Of a stretch of DNA of 64,000 nt, positions 56,602 through 64,000 are shown one piece after another. Source of the DNA: Mactromeris polynyma (taxonomy: Eukaryota; Mollusca; Bivalvia; Venerida; Mactridae); NCBI GenBank assembly GCA_032209605.1, contig JASFXZ010000043.1:1288819-1352818 (forward strand). The letters are read 5' to 3'. The notes under the pieces were generated by a model, which saw nothing but the letters and a program-made list of their open reading frames with translations, did no database searches and was not told the origin of the DNA. Each line of letters opens with the position of its first letter. Position 1 is the stretch's first letter. Both the position numbers and the translations under genes were made by a program.

Positions 56602-57529
56602 CCTGCCTCAGTGTATATAGGGGAATGCATAGTGCAATGACAACCTGCCTCAGTGTATATAGGGGAATGCATAGTGCAATGATAACCTGCCTCAGTGTAT
56701 ATAGGGGAATGCATAGTGCAATGATAACCTGCCTCAGTGTATATAGGGGAATGCATAGTGCAATGATAAGCTGCCTCAGTGTATATAGGGGAATGCATAG
56801 TGCAATGATAACCTGCCTCAGTGTATATAGGGGAATGCATAGTGCAATGATAACCTGCCTCAGTGTATATAGGGGAATGCATAGTGCAATGATAACCTGC
56901 CTCAGTGTATATAGGGGAATGCATAGTGCAATGATAACCTGCCACAGTGTATATAGGGGAATGCATAGTGCAATGATAACCTGCCTCAGTGTATATAGGG
57001 GAATGCATAGTGCAATGATAACCTGCCACAGTGTATATAGGGGAATGCATAGTGCAATGATAAGCTGCCTCAGTGTATATAGGGGAATGCATAGTGCAAT
57101 GACAACCTGCCTCAGTGTATATAGGGGAATGCATAGTGCAATGATAACCTGCCTCAGTGTATATAGGGGAATGCATAGTGCAATGATAACCTGCCTCAGT
57201 GTATATAGGGGAATGCATAGTGCAATGATAACCTGCCTCAGTGTATATAGGGGAATGCATAGTGCAATGATAACCTGCCTCAGTGTATATAGGGGAATGC
57301 ATAGTGCAATGATAACCTACCTCAGTGTATATAGGGGAATGCATAGTGCAATGATAACCTGCCTCAGTGTATATAGGGGAATGCATAGTGCAATGATAAC
57401 CTGCCTCAGTGTATATAGGGGTATGCATAGTGCAATGATAACCTGCCTCAGTGTATATAGGGGAATGTATAGTGCAATGATAAGCTGCCTCAGTGTATAT
57501 AGGGGAATGCATAGTGCAATGATAAGCTA
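56602..57529. repeat. Minisatellite, 42-bp unit, 22 copies, inside a LINE remnant
   Basis: The unit starts CCTGCCTCAGTGTATATAGG and ends GCAATGATAA. Almost all units are identical, with rare CCACAG, GATAAGC and GACAACC changes. The 14-codon period keeps a 367-codon minus frame open (56469-57572), and that frame continues straight into the LINE peptide. The repeat peptide (HSPIYTEAGYHCTM) may derive from the RT segment just after FADD. Confidence 0.95.
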
Positions 57530-57607
57530 TACCGTTTCCAATGGATTCCTTTTCACTACATTTACTGGTCAAATGAGACGCGTGCTATGTGCTGCTTAAA
57601 TTTTGTG

Positions 57608-57769
57608 GTAAGTAAGACCTCAATAATAAGACCACCCTTGTGATCCTTAAAATGATCTTCTTATGGAGATGGTCTTAATATCGAGTTTGCATTAAGAGCA
57701 ATACAGTAAAAATAGACTTGAAAATTGTGTTCTTAATTTTGAGGTGGTCTTCAAGTGAGATTTTACTAT
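57608..57769 (-). mobile_element. CAGTAAAACCTC-type MITE, copy 6 (reverse)
   Basis: The right end AAGTGAGATTTTACTA is a mutated terminus. The interior GACCTCAATAATAAGACCAC and TTTTGAGGTGGTCTTC are family blocks in reverse. Located in the same intron. Confidence 0.65.
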
Positions 57770-58967
57770 CACTGAAATGAATGAATTGAATTCACAAAAT
57801 TCAGTTTACTAGAAAATAAAGTGGACTCGAGTTGTGGTACCTGCGGAAATCTTATTGCTGTGGAACTCAACATACAAATGTACATGTATACAGTAACTAT
57901 AGTGATTGTGGTTCTTGCTTTAATATTATTTCTGCTTAATTGCTTCTTCTACCTATTACTTTAAATAAGTTTACATTGAAGTTGTGTTGGTTCCAGTCGC
58001 TTCTATTATTAAAAAATACAAAGTGTATATTTAAATACCCGTATGGAAATACTGTTCGAATAACCAATTTTCTCTTAGAAAATTTGCTGGGTGAACAATT
58101 TAATTTAAATCGTGACAAACGCTCGTTTGGCAAAATTGAAACTTGTCGACTAACATTAAGCTGTGAGTCTAGACAAAGTCAAATGAAAAACGAACATCAA
58201 AACTGGCAGTTTTATATTTAATATTTGATTCCAAGTAGTTGTTTGGGAATCTGTTCAAAAGCCGGGAAGTTAAAATAGAAATTGAGGAATACACGCAACC
58301 TGAGAACTTCAATGAAAACGATAAGACAACGATTTGAAAGATAACTTAAACATCAGAGAGGTATGCCAGAAAGCGCAATGTGATTTCCTTTAGGATGATA
58401 ATAATCATGTGTCCCTGTATAAGGCTCTCCTAAAATAAATCTCCCTAGTGGCGTAATCTTTAACACACGTATCATTTTGGGTTAGTTGATGAATAGTTAA
58501 TAAACTAGATCATAAACGTCACTAAAGAGTTCAAGCACAATATCAATTTGAGCAACATAATCGTAATAACCAAGCAAACCAATATCGTCATCATCAACAG
58601 CAGAAGCACCAACATCATCGTCATGCACATTATAATTGTATCATAGTTTTCTTTCTTAACATAATCATATAAGTGATATCTATGTTGTTTGGTAAACATT
58701 TACGATCACTTCGTCCGCTTGCCCCTGTTGAACATAACCTCATACATCGTCTATTAACATTGAAGTTGAACCCAGACAAATGATTTATAGTATCCAATAG
58801 TCTATGCTCCATGGCTTAAAATCGCTGCATTTATTCGAGTCTTGAATATCAATCGCACAATATAAGAAATAAAAACGGACCGTGTCAGTTAGACGGTGTT
58901 GCAAAGAGGGTTGACAATTAATGCTGTCTACATTTTAGTTAGACAATTAATGTATTTTCCTTTGCAG

Positions 58968-59105
58968 GAACTTGAATGGGTGTGTCATATATGTCACAAG
59001 AGAAGACAACTCGTCCTCAGTTCCGGTTTATGGCATCCTGGATGTGAGTTTGATGCAGACGTACCGCTCGCTAGGGAAGTGGATCAAAGACTTAAACAAC
59101 TAGAG
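58968..59105 (+). CDS. RIM/UNC-10-like exon: last zinc-binding cysteines and following segment
   Basis: Internal exon of 46 codons, phase 0 at both ends. The acceptor is TTTTCCTTTGCAG and the donor GAG|GTTTGTG at 59106. It starts ELEWVCHICHKRRQL, supplying the fourth CX2C pair of the FYVE-type zinc finger begun in 49882-50113, then LSSGLWHPG, equivalent to the conserved SGAWF motif that closes the finger in RIM and rabphilin and contacts Rab3. The rest (DADVPLAREVDQRLKQLE) is charged and could be helical linker. Joined to the previous exon, all eight cysteines follow the expected C-X2-C pattern. The trailing aromatic of SGAWF is replaced by H-P-G here, a small departure. Further exons are expected downstream beyond the LINE. 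Confidence 0.8.
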
Positions 59106-59480
59106 GTTTGTGTAGACTTATTTGTGTCTATGAAATTATTCCCTTCTATTATTCCCCAATGGTAACATGATTCCAGCGCAAATAGGAGGATGCGTCAGTT
59201 TTATGTAAATTGCCAAAACAGCACTGTTTTTCATATCATCAATAAACACGCAAAAAGGATTTACTTGTAAAATTATATAGCTTACCATTTCACTATGTTT
59301 TTCCTACTAAAAAGAACACTTACATATTTGGTTTAATTGGCACAAAGAAACCATGCACACTCGGTTTGTATTGTATATTCCAACGACTATTCGTAATCAT
59401 GTGTTTAAATAACAACTTTATTCTCGTATAGAAATCGGATCGACAAATGGCTGTTCAGATAAGGTGTTTGTGCATGGATT
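59106..59480 (+). other. Start of the next intron, nothing recognised
   Basis: AT-rich intronic sequence between the exon donor and the LINE 3' end. Confidence 0.4.
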
Positions 59481-59502
59481 AGATCTACCAGTATTTTTCT
59501 TT

Positions 59503-61660
59503 ACAAAATACAGACCGGTGTGCTTAAAATCCTCCACTGTTGCCTATCTTGTGCCTTTCTTTCTGCCTCTCCCAATATCAATCCCATGCTTCTCAGTTAG
59601 CTCTCTGTTGTGCGTCGCCATGTTTCTTTTGGTCTTCCTCTCTTTCTTTTCCCATCTGGTGTCCAGCGAAGCGCTGTCTTTACTAAATCATTTTTGTCTT
59701 TCCGTAACACATGACCAATCCATTTCCAACGCCTTTCTTTAATTTCTACTCTTATGTCTCTTTGTGATGTTAACTTATATAGGTTTTTATTGCTGACTGT
59801 TTTCGGCCAGAAGATCTTGCAGATTTTACATAGACATGTGTTGTGGAATGTTGATAGTTTGTTGAAGTCAGATTTTATGACCCTCCAAGACTCGGCTCCA
59901 TATAACAATGATGATTTGACATTGCTATTGTTAAATTTGATTTTTTGTGGACCTGGATATTGATGTTGCTTTCCATATTGGTCTAAGTCGGCAGAAAGCA
60001 GTTCTGGCTTTGCTGATCCTTGCCATTATATCTTTGCTAGCTCCATAGTCCTGGCTGATATTTGTACCAAGATACGTAAACTCTTCCACTTCCTTAATAA
60101 TTTCTCCTTTAAGTGTTATGGGCGGTTTAGCAGATTTGTCATTTGGGCTCATTACCTTTGTCTTTCTTGTTTTGATCTTTAATCCTACAGAGAGAGCAGT
60201 CTCATGTAGTCTTGAGGTTTTGTTCTGCATATTTATTCGGCTTGATGATAATAAGCATATATCGTCAGCAAAATCAAGATCTTCTAAGATTGTGTTCATT
60301 GACCATCTTATTCCAGTTTTTCTGTTTCCAAGTATTTTTCTCATGCACCAGTCGATGACAATGAGAAAAAGAAGAGGAGAAATGACGCATCCTTGTCTTA
60401 CTCCAGACTGTACTTTGAACCAAGTGGATTGGGTTCCATTGTGGAGGACGCAGCATCTGTAGTTGTTATAAAATAATCTGATGATGGTTATGATTTTATC
60501 AGGTATGACGTATGATTTCATTATTTCCCACATGCTGTCTCTGTCCAAGCTGTCGAAAGCCTTCTCGAAGTCGACAAAATTTATGATGATGTTATGTTGC
60601 CACTCTATACACTGTTCAATGATGTTTCTGAGTGTAAATATGTGATCGATACACCCTGTATTGGCTCTAAACCCTGCTTGTTCTTTACGCAGCATTTCAT
60701 CTAAAGCATCTATTATTCTTCTGGCTATTACACGTAGGAAGATTTTTGCAGGCACCGATAGTAGAGATATGCCTCTCCAGTTGTTGCAGTTCTTCAGATC
60801 GCCTTTTTTGCAAGCTTAACTAGTAGTCCTTCTTCCCAGTCTTGCGTAATAACTTCTTCCTCCCATATTCTGCTGAAAACTGAGTGTAGTATTGATGCTG
60901 TTGTTACTACATCTGACTTCAGGAGTTCTGCACTGATGTTGTCTGCTTCAGCTGATTTCTCATTTTTTAGCTTGCTTAATGCTTTCTTTATTTCATCTAA
61001 ATCTATTTTGCCTTCTGGTATGCCTATCTCTTTTATCTCTTCGGTGTTGTCAAATTGTGCTGCTTTGTCTGGTGGTTCTATGTTTAATACTTCCCGAAAG
61101 TGCTCTGCCCATCTTTCAAGTTTCTGTGTATCAGATGTTAATACTTCTCCATCCTTACTTAAAACTGGTGCGTCGCTGTTAGTACTTTTCCCACATAGCT
61201 GTTTAGTGATCTTATAAACAGTACTAAGTTCTCATAGCTTCCATGCCTCTTCTGCTTCCTTGGCAAGTCCTTCAATGATGTACTGCATTTTGTCCTCTTT
61301 CGCCTTTTTCTTTACTTCTTTATTTAACTCTGTGTATTCCTTTTGTAACTTTTCTTTCAATCTATCTGATCTTGTCTGGTTGCACTTGCTTTTTGTGGAT
61401 CTCCTCTTTTCTATAACATTCCAGGTTGTATCTGATATCCATTTCTTTCTCATACTGTCTCTAATTCCTAGTACATCAACTGCTGTTTCGTTATATATTG
61501 TTTTTACTTTGTTCCAATGTTCATTGAGATCTGGACCGATGTTGTCGTTGTTTTCATTGATAGTTTGTAATGTTTGGTATTTATTACGTATGTTAATGTT
61601 AATTTTTTTTCTTATCTGGTTATCTTTAAGACGGTGGGTGTTATATGCTTTCCTGTTATG
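59503..61660 (-). pseudogene. LINE linker, reverse transcriptase and C-terminal domain, frameshifted
   Basis: Continuation of the same polyprotein. From 61660 to about 60808 it is open in one frame except for a TGA at 61232-61234. This part holds the linker and the RT fingers (KLKNEKSAEADNISAELLKS region). Near 60805 an A-run one base short shifts the frame. The next part (60755-59931) contains motif A FEKAFDS (residues 63-69), motif B SGVRQGC (117-123) and the catalytic FADD (162-165, about 60272-60261). Near 59943 an A-run one base long shifts the frame back, and the C-terminal part follows (LYGAESW, RRWKWIGHVLRK, KRKRGRPKETWRRT). A TAA at about 59597 interrupts the tail, which is otherwise readable to 59503. 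The catalytic residues survive. Confidence 0.8.
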
Positions 61661-62459
61661 TTAGAAGATGATGGTCACTTCTACAATCTGCTCCCCTTTT
61701 TACACATATATCCATCAGAGTCTTTCTCCATCTTCCATTTATAATTATGTGGTCAATCTGGTTTTGATATCTTCCGTTTGGTGACTTCCATGTTAGCTTG
61801 TGTATGTCCTTGTGTGGAAATAAGGATCCTCCGATCACCAAGTCATTTACTCCGCATAGATCTATTAAGAGTCCACCATTCTCATTACATTCTCCACATC
61901 CATGCTTGCCCATAATTCTTTCCTTACTTGAGTTATCCACGCCAATCTTTGCATTAAGATCACCAATTACAAGACATACATCATGTGCTGGTACTTTACT
62001 GACAAGCGATTGTAGTTTGTCGTAGAAATTAGTCTTGTCCTCAGTATTTGCCTCATTGGTAGGTGCGTAACATTGGATCACTGACAATTTTGAATATTTC
62101 GAGTAGAATCGTGCCATTATAAGTCTCTCATCAATTGGTTGCCATTCTAGAAGAGCCCTTTTTGCTTCTTTACTTAAGACTAATGCAACTCCCTCATGGT
62201 GCTTGTTGTCTGTTCGCCCTGAGTACAATATGGTCTCACCCGTGTCAGTAGTAATCGATCCGTTATTTGTCCATCTAGATTCGCTGACACCTAGTATACT
62301 AAAGTTATATCTTCTCATCTCATTAACTACTTGTGCTGTTTTCCCCGTCTCATACATGGTCCGCACATTCCATGCCCCTATGCTGAGAACGTTTTTTGGC
62401 GTTAAGAGTCCACACTTCATGTTCCTAGCTGCATTTCTGCTTTCACTAGACACATTCAT
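61656..62459 (-). CDS. LINE AP endonuclease domain, open frame
   Basis: A 267-codon frame holding a complete exonuclease-endonuclease-phosphatase fold. It would nick target DNA for target-primed reverse transcription. Catalytic landmarks are all present: N31 in AWNVRT, E60 in VSESRW, Y131 in CYAPT, D167 and N169 in IGDLNAKIG, W224 in LTWKSPNGR, D236 in IDHIII and D262-H263 in SDHHLLT. The start at 62459 is the first Met. The true N-terminus may be a little different. The frame closes with TAA at 61656-61658 immediately after SDHHLLT, where a small indel moves the rest of the polyprotein to another frame. Confidence 0.85.
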   Translation of the reverse strand: MNVSSESRNAARNMKCGLLTPKNVLSIGAWNVRTMYETGKTAQVVNEMRRYNFSILGVSESRWTNNGSITTDTGETILYSGRTDNKHHEGVALVLSKEAKRALLEWQPIDERLIMARFYSKYSKLSVIQCYAPTNEANTEDKTNFYDKLQSLVSKVPAHDVCLVIGDLNAKIGVDNSSKERIMGKHGCGECNENGGLLIDLCGVNDLVIGGSLFPHKDIHKLTWKSPNGRYQNQIDHIIINGRWRKTLMDICVKRGADCRSDHHLLT

Positions 62460-62614
62460 AGGGTCATCTGTATTACGTAGTCACGTACAACCCTCCTCCT
62501 TTCACATCCTGGGCTTGGGACCAGGCAAATGGAGGAGTGCAATACTTTGTAAATAAACACCACAAGAAGATTTGTTTTACCTTTCAGTTTCATTTTTAGA
62601 CTTGATTATAAATA

Positions 62615-62880
62615 ATAATGTACGTTACTATAAGAAAACTGCCCTTAAAACGTTAGTCGTTTATTTAATTTCATCATTTATTTCTTAATAAACTTTTCTG
62701 TCACTTACCTAGTCATCATTTCACGTCCGCCATCTTGAAAGCGCCGCGGTTTTTTGGTGTACAGAGTTTCCATACAGTAGAGTATGGAAGCAAAAGAATC
62801 GATCACCGGCTTCGTGTGCCGTTGGAAATATCGAGCAGTCGGATAACTGTTTACGCGGTCACTCGGTAAAAGGTCTTATA
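62615..62880. mobile_element. Dispersed repeat family D, copy 2
   Basis: Shares ordered blocks with 51070-51365 (see there). An extra segment of about 90 bp (62700-62795) is inserted relative to copy 1 and includes the small palindrome TTCCATACAGTAGAGTATGG. Confidence 0.45.
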
Positions 62881-63370
62881 TAAGATTCTTATAATCTGTA
62901 CAAGTTTCTTGAGGTTTATAGCGTACAGCCACTTTGGTCAAAAGTCTTATATAGATGACCGGAAGTCCTCTTATGTCGACGGACTTTAGTGAATTCAACT
63001 AATCCCACTCAATACAAGGAAATAGAATATATTCTAAAAAATAGTCTTAAAATGACAAGTTAAATTTCTTTATAAGTCATAATTAACTAAGTGTTAAGAT
63101 TTGTAAAGCAATACATGTCTAGACATATAATGTTGCAGAAAAGTAAAAATCATCTTATTTTTTGAATAACCAGGATTTTCGATGTCGGCTAAAATTCCAA
63201 AATTACCTTATGTGTCTGATGTAATTTGAAAACATTTCGGTCTAACAATATTAGCCACTAAACTAGTTTTTTAATCCCGATGGAATACAATCTGCCAGCA
63301 TCGATTCTGGCTCCTATCAACTTTTCTCTTTGAACACTAAAACTGTTAGTTATGTGTATTTTTTTCCTTT
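62881..63370. other. Non-coding stretch, nothing recognised
   Basis: AT-rich sequence, probably intronic. No exon or element identified. Confidence 0.3.
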
Positions 63371-63375
63371 ATTGA

Positions 63376-64000
63376 ACAAGTTTTTGTGTCTAGTCTTAAT
63401 GACAAGTGTGTGTATCTGGTGGTCTTAATGACAAGTGTTTGTGTCTGGTCTTAATGACAAGTGTTTGTGTCTGGTGTCTTAATGACAAGTGTTTGTGTCT
63501 AGTCTTAATGACAAGTGTTTGTGTCTGGTCTTAATGACAAGTGTTTGTGTCTGGTGTCTTAATGACAAGTGTTTGTGTCTGGTGGTCTTAATGACAAGTG
63601 TTTGTGTCTGGTCTTAATGACAAGTTTTTGTGTCTGGTCTTAATGACAAGTGTTTGTGTCTGGTCTTAATGACAAGTGTTTGTGTCTGGTCTTAATGACA
63701 AGTGTTTGTGTCTGGTGGTCTTAATGACAAGTGTTTGTGTCTGGTCTTAATGACAAGTGTTTGTGTCTGGTCTTAATGACAAGTGTTTGTATCTGGTGGT
63801 CTTAATGACAAGTGTTTGTGCCTGGTCTTAATGACAAGTTTTTGTGTCTGGTGGTCTTAATGACAAGTGTTTGTGTCTGGTGGTCTTAATGACAAGTGTT
63901 TGTGTCTGGTGGTCTTAATGACAAGTGTTTGTGTCTGGTGGTCTTAATGACAAGTGTTTGTGTCTGGTCTTAATGACAAGTGTTTGTGTCTGGTGGTCTT
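63376..64000. repeat. Minisatellite, 26/29-bp unit, >20 copies, runs off the window
   Basis: The unit begins GTCTTAATGACAAGTGTTTG and ends TGTCTG, with or without an extra GTG. The 26-bp form dominates on the left, and the 29-bp form increases to the right. The right border is outside the window. Confidence 0.95.

Larger units (their letters stand above)
50114..58967 (+). other. 8.85 kb intron between the two RIM-like exons
   Basis: Defined by GT at 50114 and TTTTCCTTTGCAG ending at 58967. Phase 0 on both sides. It holds MITEs, a foldback hairpin, a decayed LINE tail and a 42-bp minisatellite, annotated separately. The remaining sequence (for example 50420-51065, 52640-54100, 54300-54840, 55220-55900 and 57775-58960) is AT-rich and shows no exon that I can support. 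Confidence 0.75.
59480..62560 (-). mobile_element. RTE-group non-LTR retrotransposon, near full length, antisense to the RIM-like gene
   Basis: One element read right to left: a short 5' leader (about 62560-62460, with CCTGGTCCCAAGCCCAGG), an AP endonuclease, a linker, a reverse transcriptase and a C-terminal WKWIGHVLRK segment ending near 59503. Total coding span is about 985 codons, the size of single-ORF RTE/BovB-type elements, and the endonuclease resembles the CFDP2/BovB type. Target duplications were not identified. The coding frame is broken in four places (see the two parts). Confidence 0.85.

Noticed and set aside
56469..57572. 367-codon minus frame as an intact gene
   Set aside because: Most of it is a 42-bp minisatellite and the rest is a dead LINE remnant followed by stops. 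I describe it as an array in a pseudogene.
59464..62556. Plus-strand frames at 59464-59742, 60118-60462, 61260-61664 and 62203-62556
   Set aside because: They are the complement of the LINE coding strand. The minus-strand reading carries the endonuclease and RT motifs.

Overview
This window looks like AT-rich animal nuclear DNA, most likely from a mollusc and probably a bivalve. The evidence is split exons with GT-AG borders, an RTE-type LINE, many tRNA-derived SINE-like copies, pogo-like MITEs and extreme minisatellite content. No bacterial operons, Shine-Dalgarno sites or phage genes are visible. The taxon is inferred from repeat style and was not identified by any search.

Conventional coding content is very small. 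Two plus-strand exons (49882-50113 and 58968-59105) join in phase 0. Together they encode an 8-cysteine FYVE-type zinc finger of the Rab-effector type, best matching the N-terminal Rab-binding module of RIM/UNC-10 (rabphilin or Slp/MyRIP relatives are possible). They are separated by an 8.85 kb intron. No other exon of that gene was recognised, so much of the window may be intron or intergenic DNA.

Transposable elements: an antisense RTE-group LINE (about 59480-62560, minus) has an open endonuclease half and an RT half broken by small indels and one stop. A second, decayed CR1/L2-like LINE tail lies at 55905-56600 (minus). At least six copies of a pogo-like MITE with termini TACAGTAAAACC are present, plus three remnants of another with CAGTCGGACCTCG-type ends. 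Several further short inverted-repeat elements occur, one (26912-27150) with a perfect 10-bp target duplication. tRNA-like (box A/box B) SINE heads and a four-copy dispersed repeat (family A) complete the set.

The dominant feature is tandem repetition. Twenty-one minisatellite arrays of at least four units, with sequence-unrelated units of 21-80 bp, plus two two-unit duplications, cover about 24 kb, or 38% of the window by my coordinates. Three arrays sit on or inside mobile elements: one inside a TIR element, one on the end of a pogo-like MITE, and one inside a LINE reverse-transcriptase remnant, where its period keeps the RT frame open. Several arrays show block or dimer higher-order structure. 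One array (43217-44391) carries the CREB/ATF palindrome TGACGTCA in 14 of 21 units.

Layout: 0-9 kb, arrays, three CRE palindromes and SINE copies; 9-21 kb, five arrays (two with 30-bp units) and family A copies; 21-34 kb, 71-bp, 21-bp, 34-bp and 28-bp arrays plus MITEs and SINEs; 34-41 kb, the 80-bp, 43-bp and 63-bp arrays; 41-48 kb, nested MITEs, the CRE array and the 21-bp and 45-bp arrays; 49-63 kb, the RIM-like exons with two LINEs and a 42-bp array; 63.4-64 kb, an array running off the end. Long open frames inside the arrays follow from periods divisible by three and are not called as genes.
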